This document shows, piece after piece, positions 27,401 to 36,558 of a DNA stretch of 64,000 nucleotides; the stretch's first letter is position 1, and each line of letters starts with the position of its first letter. A model generated the notes under the pieces. It was not told the DNA's origin, did no database searches, and was given only the letters and a program-made list of their open reading frames with translations. Source of the DNA: CAZSBG01 sp964605145 (GTDB lineage: Bacteria > Zhuqueibacterota > Zhuqueibacteria > Thermofontimicrobiales > Thermofontimicrobiaceae). The DNA lies in the NCBI GenBank assembly GCA_964605145.1, contig CAZSBG010000010.1, positions 31,646 to 95,645 on the forward strand, written 5' to 3'. A program made the position numbers and the translations under genes.

Positions 27401-27930
27401 ATCATTGTTTAGAATTTAGGAAAAGTAGGGCAAAATATCAAGCAAATAAATGAAAAGTGATTCTTTGATAATTGTAAAATTTATATTGCCTTTTTGGACA
27501 CAGATCATGCCAAAGGCAGATGCGTCCTTCGGCGCATATTCGCTGATGGGCGCTTATCCTGGATTATTCATTGTAATTCATTAAGGAATCCAGATAGCCT
27601 GAATGGTGCTTAATTCAGAATTCGTTATATCAAACTCTGTTAAATTTCACACATCTCGTTAATCTTTTTAATAACATTTATTTATATATGTTTAGGTTGA
27701 AATCTGTGAATAATTCAGGTTATAAAAATAGCTCCAATTTATTGAGAATCGTTCAATTCAGAGAATGAAGCGTGAATCATGATTACTTCGAGTCTTTCAG
27801 ACTTGGAGGCTGAAAAACCATCACAGTCCAAAAAAGAAACTTCAAATACATCCACTATGTTCCAATAATTTCATAATTTGAGAATTGGTTCGGCATATAA
27901 TTTGCAAATGCCATCCATGTTTTCGGAATT
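27401..27930. other. Intergenic region with a MITE-like copy
   Basis: About 600 nt without a gene. It holds words of the type GGACACAGATC and GGCAGATGCG near 27495-27530, the MITE-like copy B, a short palindromic word near 27790-27810, and the amylase promoter at its right end. Confidence 0.45.
27555..27722. repeat. MITE-like element, copy B
   Basis: The 168-bp element ends in TATCCTGGATTATTCA (27555-27570) and TGAATAATTCAGGTTA (27707-27722), 14 of 16 positions complementary. The inner word TAGCCTGAATGGTGCT begins at 27595. The right end is identical to copy A (12184-12199) over 16 nt. The middle is AT-rich and has diverged. There is no coding potential. Confidence 0.6.
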
Positions 27931-27931
27931 A

Positions 27932-27960
27932 TTGCATTTGAATTATTTTATTTTTACATT
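27932..27960 (+). promoter_or_regulatory. Sigma-70-like promoter of the GH13 gene
   Basis: TTGCAT (27932-27937) and TACATT (27955-27960) are separated by 17 nt, 45 nt upstream of the start codon. Confidence 0.5.
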
Positions 27961-28004
27961 GATTGAATTTTACCAAGAATGAAACATATCATGAGGTGAA
28001 TGTG

Positions 28005-30797
28005 ATGCGGCGAAAATTTCTAACTTTTATTTTTTTTGTTGGGTGCTTCACGCATGCGCTTTTTTCCCAGGAACAAATCACATTTAAGTTGAAGCCGTCG
28101 CCGGTGACGCAGACGGTGTACGTGGCCGGAAGTTTCAATGACTGGTCGAAAAAGGCCAATCCAATGACTGATGTGGATGGCGATGGTGTGTGGGAAACGA
28201 CCATTTCTCTCGATCCCGGAATCTATGAATATCGTTTTTTGCTGGATGACATGATCTGGATTAAAGATCCGTCCAATCCGGATTGGGGCGGCGAGAGAAG
28301 CAATTCCATTCTTTGGGTTGCTTCGAATCAAAGTCCGCAATTGAGCAATTTGCTGCCGGAAACCGGCGCTTCGGTGAAAACTTCGAATCCAATTATCTCA
28401 GCGGATTATCGTGATGGCGTTATATCCCATGGCATCGATGTGCAGAAAACGAAAGTGCTGCTGAATGGCCATGAGATCGAATTCTCTTTCAATGAAAAAC
28501 TGAGCCGAATCGAAGCGTTTCAGCAGCAATTGGAGGACGGCGAATATTCAGTAAAAGTAATTGCGCGGGATTTGGCTGGAAATGAAGCGAAACCAGTGGA
28601 AAGTTATTTCGTTGTTAATGCAAATAACGCTCCGCCACAAGTGGATGCCGGATATACCTCAATTTGCGGAGTAAATTCACAGGTCTATTTGAAGAGCGGC
28701 GTCTATTTCGATCCGGATAAAGATTCAATTACAAAATACAAATGGAAACTGATTTCGAAACCGAACAGGAGCAAAGCCAAATTGCAGGATTCGCGCGCAC
28801 CATTCCCGCACTTTAAGCCGGACCAAGTGGGGCGCTATATTTTTACGCTGAAAGTGAGCGACGGCAGCGCGGAGAGCAACGTGGACAGCGTGGATGTGTA
28901 TGCGTTTATCAAACGGGACTACCCCGTGCAGTTTCGGCTTTCCGAATCCCTGTTTTCGAAAACATACGAGGTTGCTGTTGATTCAGCTTCGGTTGTCGGT
29001 GAATTCAATGGCTGGGATCCGACGTCCAATCCCATGCGAAATTTCAACCGCGATGACGAATGGACAGCCTGGGTCGAGCTTGATCCTGGGGAATACGAGT
29101 ATAAATTTGTCGTCAACGGAAAGCACTGGATTCCTGATCCGGAAAATCCCGCCAAAATTGCCGATGGATGGAACGGCTTCAATTCGGTCGTCACCGCCTC
29201 GCTGAACCTGGCCCCGGTGGTAGATGTGAAGGCGTCGTTCGGGCCCGGGAAAATCTTTCTCGATGGTTCTTCCAGCTTCAGCCAGACCGGGAAAGACCTG
29301 ACTTTTTCGTGGTATCAGGACATCAACAATCCCCAGCGATTCGAGCTGCTCCAGGCGAATAAAATTTCCATTGCCACGCCCAAAAAGGCCGGGACCTATT
29401 ATTACTATCTCGTGGTAGTCGATCAGTTCGGCAACAGCTCCCAGAAAACTGTTGTGCTTAACGTGGATAAAAGCCGCGTTGACATCCGTGATTTCAGCGA
29501 TTCCCCGGACTGGCCAGGGGACGCCATTGTATACGAAGTGTTCGTCCGCAATTTTACTCCGGAGGGAAATTTTGAAGGCCTAATCGGAAAATTGCCGTAT
29601 CTGAAATCATTGGGAATTAACTGCCTCTGGCTGATGCCAATCATGGAGGGTCCGACGAATCACGGATATGGACCTTCGGATTTTTTCTCTGTTGAAAGTG
29701 ATTACGGGACACTGAATGATTTCCGAATGCTCGTTCAAAAGGCCCACGCATCCGGCATTCGGGTCATTTTCGATTTTGTCGCGAATCACTCGTCGGATCA
29801 GCATCCCTATTTTTTGTCGGCATTTCAAAACCGGTCATCCGTTTTTCGCGACTGGTATCGCTGGCACGATCCGCAAGAAAATCCCGGTTACTACAGCTAT
29901 GAATTTCACAATGATTGGGACACATTACCGAATTTAAATTACGAGAATCCCAATGTTCGTCGGTATATAATAGATGTAGCTGCATTCTGGGCAAAAACCG
30001 GTATCGATGGTTTTCGGTGTGATGTGGCCTGGGCAGTGCCTCATGATTTCTGGAAACTTTTCCGGCGGACCATGAAAAATATCAATCCAAACCTGGTTTT
30101 ACTCAACGAAGTTCTGCCCCGATCCCCGGCGTATCATAAAGAAGAATTTGATATGTCCTATGATACCGATTTTTACGGGAATGTGCTGGATGTGATGAAT
30201 AAGCGGAAACCGCTCGGCGCCATCGATTATGGGCTGCAAAAAACGAAAAAGAATTACCCGTCGTCGGCCCAGGATTTTCGGTACATTGAAAATCACGATA
30301 TGGAACGGTTCATCAGCCAGTTTGGATTGGCCAAAACAAAAGTCGCAGCGACCCTGCTGCTGACAATTCCCGGCACGCCGCTCATGTATTACGGGCAGGA
30401 AATCGGCATGCGCGAAAAAACGCCGCTCATGGACTGGTCCAAACAAAACGATCCGCTGTTCGATTTTTACAATAAATTGATTCTGCTTCGCCGGAATTAC
30501 TTGAGTCTCAGGCGGGGCGATATGCTCAAAGTTTCAACCAATGCTGAAGAACAGGTTTATGCCTATTTGAGAACGCATGAAAACGAAACGTTGCTGATCG
30601 TTCTCAATTTTGGTGACAGGCTGGACGAATGCCAGCTTTTGTTCCCTGAAGGAAGTCTTCAAGAGAAGACAGGCAAAAAAATACAACTTGAAAATGCCCT
30701 CACTTCGGAGAGAATCACCCTGGATTTTATTCGCAAATTACAAATAAAAATGACGCTGAAAAAGGAAACGCCCTATATTTTCAAACTTTTGAACTGA
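28005..30797 (+). CDS. Secreted multi-domain GH13 alpha-glucan hydrolase (CBM48/PKD modules)
   Basis: From ATG 28005 (GAGGTG upstream) the product is 930 residues with signal MRRKFLTFIFFVGCFTHALFSQ. Order: a CBM48/AMPK-type glycogen-binding module (about 24-100, VYVAGSFNDW), an Ig-like domain, a PKD-like domain (PDKDSITKYKWKL), a second CBM48 (VVGEFNGWDP), a second PKD-like domain, then the GH13 barrel (about 510-850). All four GH13 regions are present: DFVANHSS, GFRCDVAW (nucleophile Asp), LNEVLP (acid Glu) and ENHD. A beta-sandwich ends the protein. It should cut alpha-1,4-glucans outside the cytoplasm; exact specificity is not readable. Confidence 0.92.
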   Translation: MRRKFLTFIFFVGCFTHALFSQEQITFKLKPSPVTQTVYVAGSFNDWSKKANPMTDVDGDGVWETTISLDPGIYEYRFLLDDMIWIKDPSNPDWGGERSNSILWVASNQSPQLSNLLPETGASVKTSNPIISADYRDGVISHGIDVQKTKVLLNGHEIEFSFNEKLSRIEAFQQQLEDGEYSVKVIARDLAGNEAKPVESYFVVNANNAPPQVDAGYTSICGVNSQVYLKSGVYFDPDKDSITKYKWKLISKPNRSKAKLQDSRAPFPHFKPDQVGRYIFTLKVSDGSAESNVDSVDVYAFIKRDYPVQFRLSESLFSKTYEVAVDSASVVGEFNGWDPTSNPMRNFNRDDEWTAWVELDPGEYEYKFVVNGKHWIPDPENPAKIADGWNGFNSVVTASLNLAPVVDVKASFGPGKIFLDGSSSFSQTGKDLTFSWYQDINNPQRFELLQANKISIATPKKAGTYYYYLVVVDQFGNSSQKTVVLNVDKSRVDIRDFSDSPDWPGDAIVYEVFVRNFTPEGNFEGLIGKLPYLKSLGINCLWLMPIMEGPTNHGYGPSDFFSVESDYGTLNDFRMLVQKAHASGIRVIFDFVANHSSDQHPYFLSAFQNRSSVFRDWYRWHDPQENPGYYSYEFHNDWDTLPNLNYENPNVRRYIIDVAAFWAKTGIDGFRCDVAWAVPHDFWKLFRRTMKNINPNLVLLNEVLPRSPAYHKEEFDMSYDTDFYGNVLDVMNKRKPLGAIDYGLQKTKKNYPSSAQDFRYIENHDMERFISQFGLAKTKVAATLLLTIPGTPLMYYGQEIGMREKTPLMDWSKQNDPLFDFYNKLILLRRNYLSLRRGDMLKVSTNAEEQVYAYLRTHENETLLIVLNFGDRLDECQLLFPEGSLQEKTGKKIQLENALTSERITLDFIRKLQIKMTLKKETPYIFKLLN

Positions 30798-30936
30798 TAA
30801 CGAACTTCATTCACTAATTGATGAGAGGAAATCGAAGCGACTGATTCGCCCATAATTTTCTTTTAAAAAAATGTTCAGTTCCCGAAACCTATAACTATTC
30901 AATAAAATCTGTAAATGAACTAAGGAGACGAATCGA

Positions 30937-31797
30937 TTGAGACGGACTACAGTTTTATTGATTATTGCATTGTCCTGTTTTTGCCAAATTGCACTGGCGC
31001 AAAAAGATACCCCTTCTTCTCAGGATAATAAGGTAATCATCATTCCGGAAAATCAAAGCCGAACGTTTATGTTCACCAATCAGACCGGACTTTTTTATTG
31101 TGGAGAGACGAGCCTGCCCAATACATCCCAGTTTCACGGATTGAGCTATCTCACGCATGAATTTCTGGAAGACTATGTCATCGAAGTTGGTGGAGCGGAA
31201 CTGGATCGAGCCATTTCTGAAGTGCATCTATTCAGCAATAAAATTATCCGCTATTTTAAGACCGTACCCATTCAGGAAGAGGTGACCATTGCAGATTCTT
31301 TGCCGGCCCTGACCGTGAAAATCAGTTCCAACCAGAAAGCGCCCATGGCAATCGCGCCGATCATCGCCGGATCGAGCCAGAGCCAGGATTACGTTCTGTA
31401 CTGGTCCACAGCCGACAAAATTTTGTACATTGCAAAGAAACACCACCTGGTTCGGGATGATGAAAACAATTATCCCATCTGGATCGGAGTGAGCACCTTT
31501 CCCAATGGCGAATATACTACCGGATTCGAAACCCTGCCAAATCGCGACGCGTTTGTGGAAGATGAAGTGTTTATCCCTGGCAAGCTAAACGTATACCTCG
31601 AAGGCGATGCGTATATTTTTTTCATCATAGACGACAGCAAAGCCGGTGTATTGCGAAAACGAAACAGAATTCTGAAGAAAATGGAAATCGATTTTGAAAA
31701 ATCGAATTCTCAAATTGAAGGTGTGAGGCAGGCGCGGCTGGATTTTAAGATGAATCAAATGTTCGAAAGAGTGAATGCCGGATTAGATCAGTTTTAA
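30937..31797 (+). CDS. Secreted protein of unknown function beside the GH13 enzyme
   Basis: The start is TTG 30937, with AAGGAG 10 nt upstream, giving 286 residues with a signal peptide (TTVLLIIALSCFCQIALAQ). The mature part looks beta-rich: TFMFTNQTGLFYCGETSLPN, DYVLYWSTADKILYIAKKHHLV and YPIWIGVSTFPNGEYTTGFETL. The last 45 residues are helical and charged. I recognise no family. It follows the GH13 gene by 139 nt in the same direction and is ended by its own hairpin, so a shared role in alpha-glucan handling is possible but only inferred. Confidence 0.65.
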   Translation: MRRTTVLLIIALSCFCQIALAQKDTPSSQDNKVIIIPENQSRTFMFTNQTGLFYCGETSLPNTSQFHGLSYLTHEFLEDYVIEVGGAELDRAISEVHLFSNKIIRYFKTVPIQEEVTIADSLPALTVKISSNQKAPMAIAPIIAGSSQSQDYVLYWSTADKILYIAKKHHLVRDDENNYPIWIGVSTFPNGEYTTGFETLPNRDAFVEDEVFIPGKLNVYLEGDAYIFFIIDDSKAGVLRKRNRILKKMEIDFEKSNSQIEGVRQARLDFKMNQMFERVNAGLDQF

Positions 31798-31819
31798 ATA
31801 ACAGGCTTGATAAAAAATG

Positions 31820-31880
31820 AAAGCGCAACAGTCAGTCCACAGTATTTTGATGTGAACCTGATTAGTGCGCTTTATTATTT
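31820..31880 (+). terminator. Terminator-like hairpin after the unknown secreted gene
   Basis: Arms AAAGCGCAACAGTCAG and CTGATTAGTGCGCTTT (31820 to 31873) match at 13 of 16 positions and are followed by a T-rich run. The 24-nt loop is long. Confidence 0.55.
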
Positions 31881-32000
31881 AAAAGGAGATTTTTTTCATC
31901 CAATATCGAAAAGCTAATATCGAATATCATCGTCCACATCGAACTGAAATAAGGCTTTCCAAAAAAATTACTAATCAAAAAACAGGAAAACCGCTACCAA

Positions 32001-32849
32001 TTAAAACACATCCTCAAATGTCCTTTTCAGCAATTTCCGATGTTTGATTATTTTCAATTTTGATTTGTAATATTTAATCCGATCAAAATTTCGGAGCACT
32101 TTGAGATAGGTTTTAATCAAAGGCTTCATGTCGGAAAGACTTCGGGGCAGCAATTCCAGGTTGATGATGCCCCGGTATTTTTGCTTTTTGAGCGTGGAAA
32201 GAATTTCATTCACAGGGAGTTCGCCTCCCATATCGAAGGGCAAATGCGCGTCGTAATCCACCTTGCAATCCGAAAGATGCATGAATTTTATTTCGCCATT
32301 GGCTTGCTGCAAAAACTCCACAGGATTTTCGCCCTGCAGAAAATAGTGCGGCGCGTCAAAACATTGTCCCACCAGCTTGTCCCCCAATCGCTCCTTGGCG
32401 CGGGCATAAAATGCCTCGAACCGGTCCCGGGGCCATCCCTGCACATTTTCGATGATAATGGGCGTTTCCAACGCCGCTAAATTATCCAGCAAATATTTGG
32501 TCGCTTCTTCTTCGGAATAGGTTGTCCGCCGTTTTTCCGGCGGGTGCGAGAGGGAATATGTGATGTGCAGGTCTTTGTGGTATGTGTTGATGAGCCGAAT
32601 CAGTTCTTTAATTTCATCGTCCCGTTCTTTATAAGACAAATCGAATCCATCGTCGTGACTGTTGGGCAGGTGAAAACCAGTTTTGATATCACCAATATTT
32701 TTTATGAATGATGAAATGTCATCGAACACCGATCTGGAAATTTCGACAAATTCCAATCCCATTTTTTGCACGATTTTCAAAAATATCGTTGGAGATATTC
32801 CCTTGAATTTATTGATGGTGATGCCAACAAGAGCTTTGTTTTTTCTCAC
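32001..32849 (-). CDS. Sugar-phosphate isomerase/epimerase-like TIM-barrel protein
   Basis: The 282-residue protein has the AP-endonuclease-2/xylose-isomerase-like barrel pattern: LVGITINKF at strand 1, LEFVEIS, TGFHLPNSHD, LHITYSLSHPP, IIIENVQG (metal Glu), GQCFDAPHYF (metal Asp/His), KFMHLSDC (His) and INLELLP (Glu). These give the usual metal ligands on strands 5-8. Members isomerise or epimerise sugars, or cut DNA; the substrate is not predictable here. It is a lone gene. The C-terminus is Lys-rich. Confidence 0.8.
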   Translation of the reverse strand: MRKNKALVGITINKFKGISPTIFLKIVQKMGLEFVEISRSVFDDISSFIKNIGDIKTGFHLPNSHDDGFDLSYKERDDEIKELIRLINTYHKDLHITYSLSHPPEKRRTTYSEEEATKYLLDNLAALETPIIIENVQGWPRDRFEAFYARAKERLGDKLVGQCFDAPHYFLQGENPVEFLQQANGEIKFMHLSDCKVDYDAHLPFDMGGELPVNEILSTLKKQKYRGIINLELLPRSLSDMKPLIKTYLKVLRNFDRIKYYKSKLKIIKHRKLLKRTFEDVF

Positions 32850-33182
32850 GTGCCTGCCCTTCGACGAAAAGTAATAAAATTCGATTATAATATACGCTGC
32901 CTAAATTTGAAAAGCAAGATGAATGTTGGTTTTCGCTTCATCGATAAGAAAACGTAGGGTTTGTGCATTATTTTTGGTACCATTTTAATTCGAAAATGAT
33001 ATTCGATATTTGTTTTTCGATACGTTCAATTGAAATTAACTGTTTCCTGTGTGCAAGGTTAATTAAACCGTAAATCATTTCGGTTGTTCCGAATTCGTTA
33101 AATTCGTTTAATGAACGATTTTTCTCTTGTTTTTGAACTGATATTTTAATAAGTTAGTTGACTTAAATTTATGGAGCCAATA
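32850..33182. other. Divergent intergenic region before the uracil phosphoribosyltransferase gene
   Basis: AT-rich and non-coding, with a TATTCGATATTTG-type word near 33000 that also occurs near 31905-31930 and 56990 in related form. I see no convincing promoter match. Confidence 0.4.
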
Positions 33183-33809
33183 ATGAAACCAATTTTTGTT
33201 ACGGAACATCCGCTGATAAGTGATAAAATCACACGGCTTCGCGACAAAGACACGCCTTTTCACGTGTTCCGAAGCCTGATTCGGGAAGTAGCCACAATCC
33301 TTGCGGTTGAATCGTCGAGAGAATGCACATTGGAGGAAGCATCGGTGCAAACGCCGCTGGAAACAACGACCGGAAAAAAACTTGCCAATGAAGTCGTTAT
33401 TGTTCCCATTCTGCGCGCCGGGCTGGGCATGGTCGATGGATTTTTGAGCATTTTCCCCACTGCGAAAGTCAGCCATCTCGGCGTGTACCGCGACGAGGAC
33501 ACGTTGAAGCCGGTGGCTTACTACAAAAGCCTTCACAATACCCTCGAAACCGCGGAGATTTTTCTACTCGATCCCATGCTGGCAACCGGCGGCAGCGCGG
33601 ATTACTGTCTGTCGCTCATCAAAAAACATGGCTGGAAAAACATCACGCTGGTAACCATTATTTCTGCGCCGGAAGGCATTGCGCTGATTCAAAAGGACCA
33701 CCCGGATGTGAAGATTGTAACAGCGTGCGTGGACAGGGAGCTTAATTCAAACGGGTATATTTTACCGGGATTGGGCGATGCCGGGGATCGGTTGAACGGT
33801 ACGTTGTAA
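33183..33809 (+). CDS. upp: Uracil phosphoribosyltransferase
   Basis: From ATG 33183 (GGAG 6 nt upstream) the product is 208 residues, the same as E. coli Upp. It has VPILRAGLGMVDG, the GVYRDEDTLKPVAYY flexible loop, the PRPP motif FLLDPMLATGGSAD and the uracil-site end GYILPGLGDAGDR. It converts uracil and PRPP to UMP in pyrimidine salvage. A TPR gene follows after 44 nt. Confidence 0.95.
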   Translation: MKPIFVTEHPLISDKITRLRDKDTPFHVFRSLIREVATILAVESSRECTLEEASVQTPLETTTGKKLANEVVIVPILRAGLGMVDGFLSIFPTAKVSHLGVYRDEDTLKPVAYYKSLHNTLETAEIFLLDPMLATGGSADYCLSLIKKHGWKNITLVTIISAPEGIALIQKDHPDVKIVTACVDRELNSNGYILPGLGDAGDRLNGTL

Positions 33810-33853
33810 TTGGAAAAGACGTGGGGCGAAAAGCGTGGACCGAGGTGCAATGA

Positions 33854-34930
33854 ATGGTACGATTTAGCTTCAAAATTATTGGTTTAATATTTTTACTTCT
33901 GATAAAAATACAGTCAGGATTCGGTTCGGATATCGATAGCCTTATCAATCGTGGCATTGAATTGTCGATAGTTCACAATTACGCCGCAGCCGAATCCATT
34001 TTTGCGAACATCATTTCAGAAAATCCGGATTCCCCAACCGGGTATTTTTTTATGGCAGCGACAATTCAGTCCAAAATGATGGATTTCGAATCTGACAGGT
34101 GGGATGAGGATTTCCATCACTTCATTCAAAAAACGCTGTCAGCAGCGGAAAAGCAACTGGCTGAACACCCCAAAGACAGTTACTCACTTTTTTACCGGGG
34201 CAGCGCGCTCAGCTATCTTGCGTTTTACAATGGCAGAAAAAAAGAGTACGTCTCCGCGCTGAAGAATGCTGTTGCCGGCATTTCCAAATTAAAAGAGCTG
34301 TCGAAAATAGATCCCGAATTTGAAGATGTCTATTTCGGACTTGGCTCATACAAATACTGGCGAAGCCACGCCACGCGCCACTTGAACTGGCTGCCGCTGC
34401 TTTCCGATGACCGCAGGGAGGGAATCCGAATGGTGCAGCGAACCGTGGAAAACGGCCGCTACACCCGCTATGCAGCCATGAATCAACTCATCTGGATGCT
34501 GCTCGATGCCGGCCGTTCCGGGGAAGCATTTTCCTGGGCGCTTCGCGGGTTGCAAAAATTTCCGAACAGCCGATATTTTCTCTGGGGCTCGGCCAAGAGC
34601 GCGCTGGCTTTGGATGAGCTTTCGGACGCCGAAGACTATTTCAACCTGCTTCTGAACTCGATTACCGCTGAACCATTCAATAATGGCTATAACGAATACA
34701 TCTGCCGCATCAATTTGGCGGAAATTTATTTCGAGCAGGAAAAATACTCGCGCGCGGCCGTCCAGATTGAAAAGCTTTCAGCCTTGAAATTGGTCCCTGA
34801 GATTTGGAACCGATTGAACGACCAGCGTGAACGAGCGGATCAGCTAACAAAAAAAATGTTGAAAATGGGCACCCTGCAACATTCATCAACCACCAAAGAC
34901 CATCTTGCAAATGAACAGCGCAGCCAGTAA
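33854..34930 (+). CDS. Exported TPR-like protein of unknown function
   Basis: The 358-residue protein has an N-terminal signal (FSFKIIGLIFLLLIKIQSGFGS) and helical repeats spanning most of the chain: YAAAESIFANIISENPDS, SYSLFYRGSALSYLAFYNGRK, YAAMNQLIWMLLDAGRSGEAFSWALRGLQKFPNSRYFLWGSAKSAL and INLAEIYFEQEKYSRAAVQIEKL. GAGGTG lies about 7 nt before the ATG. It probably scaffolds protein contacts in the periplasm. The last 45 nt overlap the end of the convergent SpmB-like gene, so the two 3' ends are antisense to each other. Confidence 0.72.
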   Translation: MVRFSFKIIGLIFLLLIKIQSGFGSDIDSLINRGIELSIVHNYAAAESIFANIISENPDSPTGYFFMAATIQSKMMDFESDRWDEDFHHFIQKTLSAAEKQLAEHPKDSYSLFYRGSALSYLAFYNGRKKEYVSALKNAVAGISKLKELSKIDPEFEDVYFGLGSYKYWRSHATRHLNWLPLLSDDRREGIRMVQRTVENGRYTRYAAMNQLIWMLLDAGRSGEAFSWALRGLQKFPNSRYFLWGSAKSALALDELSDAEDYFNLLLNSITAEPFNNGYNEYICRINLAEIYFEQEKYSRAAVQIEKLSALKLVPEIWNRLNDQRERADQLTKKMLKMGTLQHSSTTKDHLANEQRSQ

Positions 34931-35425
34931 TCCAGCCAAATCCCCAATGAGTCCGGCAGGCACAGCGTGTCGCGTCTTTTTTATCCCAACCGCGCCAAAA
35001 TACACAGCAACAACATAAAATGTGGTTTCCGTGCTGCCGAAAAACGTGGAAACCAGCCTGCCGATGAATGAATCCGGGCCGTGCTCTTTCATCAGTTCTG
35101 TGGCGATACCCAATGTCCCGCTGCCGGAAAGTGGACGCATGACAGCCGCCGGCAATGCTTCGGCAGGCATACCGATAAAATCTGTGACAGGTGAAATGAG
35201 TTTCACAAAAATATCCATGGCTCCGGATGCGCGAAACATGCCAATCGCAACCAGAATGGCGACCAGGTATGGAATGATTTTCACGGCAACCTCAAAACCA
35301 CCTTTAGCGCCTTCGACAAAGGATTCGTACACCTTCACTTTGTTTTTCATTGCCAGCACAGGGATGATAAACAGCAAAAATGGAATAGCCCAAACCGAAA
35401 TAAACGAAATAATTTTTTCAAACAT
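34886..35425 (-). CDS. SpmB-like membrane protein (nucleoside-recognition/gate domain)
   Basis: The 179-residue integral membrane protein starts IISFISVWAIPFLLFIIPVLAM and ends in hydrophobic segments. It holds GFEVAVKIIPYLVAILVAIGMFRASGAMD, LPAAVMRPLSGSGTLG and FVSTFFGSTETTFYV, which match SpmB of spore formers and its homologues in non-spore formers. The function outside sporulation is unknown. It overlaps the SpmA-like stop codon by 1 nt (TAATG), so the two are translationally coupled. Confidence 0.85.
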   Translation of the reverse strand: MFEKIISFISVWAIPFLLFIIPVLAMKNKVKVYESFVEGAKGGFEVAVKIIPYLVAILVAIGMFRASGAMDIFVKLISPVTDFIGMPAEALPAAVMRPLSGSGTLGIATELMKEHGPDSFIGRLVSTFFGSTETTFYVVAVYFGAVGIKKTRHAVPAGLIGDLAGLLAALFICKMVFGG

Positions 35426-36066
35426 TATTTTTCCTCCTCCGTGCTTTTGTTCTCCGAAGCTTTGTTTTCAGAATCTTCCTTCATTTTAAAGACCGGCAGC
35501 CGCTGCAACAACTTGGTGGCAGTCACTGCGAAAATCGAAGCGAAAGTTGAAGCAAAAATGGTCGTGCCGATAATTTCTGCCGGATTGGCGGACTGAAGTG
35601 TTACTCGCACGCCGATGATGGTTGCCGGGATGAGGGTGATGCTGCCTGTATTCAACGCCAGAAATGTCGCCATGGCATTGGTGGCCGTGTCTTTTTTGGG
35701 ATTCAATTTCTGGAGTTCTTCCATGGCTTTGAGCCCGAGAGGGGTGGCGGCATTGGAAAGTCCCAGCCAGTTGGCGGCAATATTGAGTACCATGGCGCCC
35801 ATTGCCGGATGATCTGAGGGGATTTCCGGAAACAATTTTTTGCTGATGGGACGAACCGCTTTTGCAAGTAATTTGACCAGCCCTGCTTCCTGGGCAATTT
35901 GCATAATTCCCAACCACAATGCCATAATGCCGATCAGGCCAATTGCAATTTCCACTGAGGTGCCGGCATAATCAAATGCAGCCTGGGTCACTTCTTTTAT
36001 TCGGCCGTTAATCGCTCCCACAATGAGCGCAATCATCATCAATCCGAACCAGATGTAATTAAGCAT
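35425..36066 (-). CDS. SpmA-like membrane protein (nucleoside-recognition/gate domain)
   Basis: The 213-residue membrane protein has family marks MLNYIWFGLMMIALIVGAINGRI, ALWLGIMQIAQEAGLVKLLAKAVRPISKKLFPEIP, NIAANWLGLSNAATPLGLKAMEELQKLNP and NTGSITLIPATIIGVR. The C-terminus is a charged Lys/Glu tail. In Bacillus SpmA and SpmB act together in spore-core dehydration; this pair occurs in many bacteria that do not sporulate, and nothing else here suggests sporulation. It is the first gene of the SpmA/SpmB pair. Confidence 0.87.
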   Translation of the reverse strand: MLNYIWFGLMMIALIVGAINGRIKEVTQAAFDYAGTSVEIAIGLIGIMALWLGIMQIAQEAGLVKLLAKAVRPISKKLFPEIPSDHPAMGAMVLNIAANWLGLSNAATPLGLKAMEELQKLNPKKDTATNAMATFLALNTGSITLIPATIIGVRVTLQSANPAEIIGTTIFASTFASIFAVTATKLLQRLPVFKMKEDSENKASENKSTEEEK

Positions 36067-36479
36067 ACAGATCTCCTTGATTCATTCGATTCAACAACAT
36101 TTAAGACGGATTAAAGGCTGTGATTAGAGGTGAGATGTTTGTTGTTAGTTTGTCACTCACAATTGGTTATTCTCAGGTTTCACTTCACAATTAAAATCAA
36201 CAATTTGAATAAAAGAAATTGTCAATTGTCATTGAAAAAACCGAGAACAATAATTAAGGTCAACGGTTCTGCCCCTTACCCTTCAAAGGAGGGAGGTTTC
36301 CTTTTGAAACAGCCATATTATTTTTTTAATCTAACGCCTAACACCCAACAACTAATCACTCGTTTTAAGCTTTGGGATAAATCTATAACTTTTTATAAGA
36401 GAAGCAAGTATTTTTTCCACTACAAAATATGCAGGCACTCAATTTGGAAGTGATCTCGTCTAAATTACAAAAAATATGC
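36067..36479. other. Intergenic region between the SpmA-like and GlcD-like genes
   Basis: Low-complexity DNA with iterations such as CAATTGTCAATTGTCA near 36220 and a GGAGGGAGG patch near 36285-36300. A 107-codon frame (36130-36453) has no ribosome binding site and no protein-like composition. The promoter of the next gene stands at the right end. Confidence 0.45.
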
Positions 36480-36508
36480 TTGATTTTTATCATAAAAAAT
36501 AATATGTT
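36480..36508 (+). promoter_or_regulatory. Sigma-70-like promoter of the first GlcD-like gene
   Basis: TTGATT (36480-36485) and TATGTT (36503-36508) are separated by 17 nt, 50 nt before the ATG. Confidence 0.5.
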
Positions 36509-36558
36509 ATGAATTTCAAGAACGATTGGGATTCGAATAAAACAGAAAGATTTTGTGA

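Noticed and set aside
36130..36453. A 107-codon open frame on the plus strand
   Set aside because: It lies in low-complexity intergenic DNA with short repeated words, has no ribosome binding site and reads unlike a protein.
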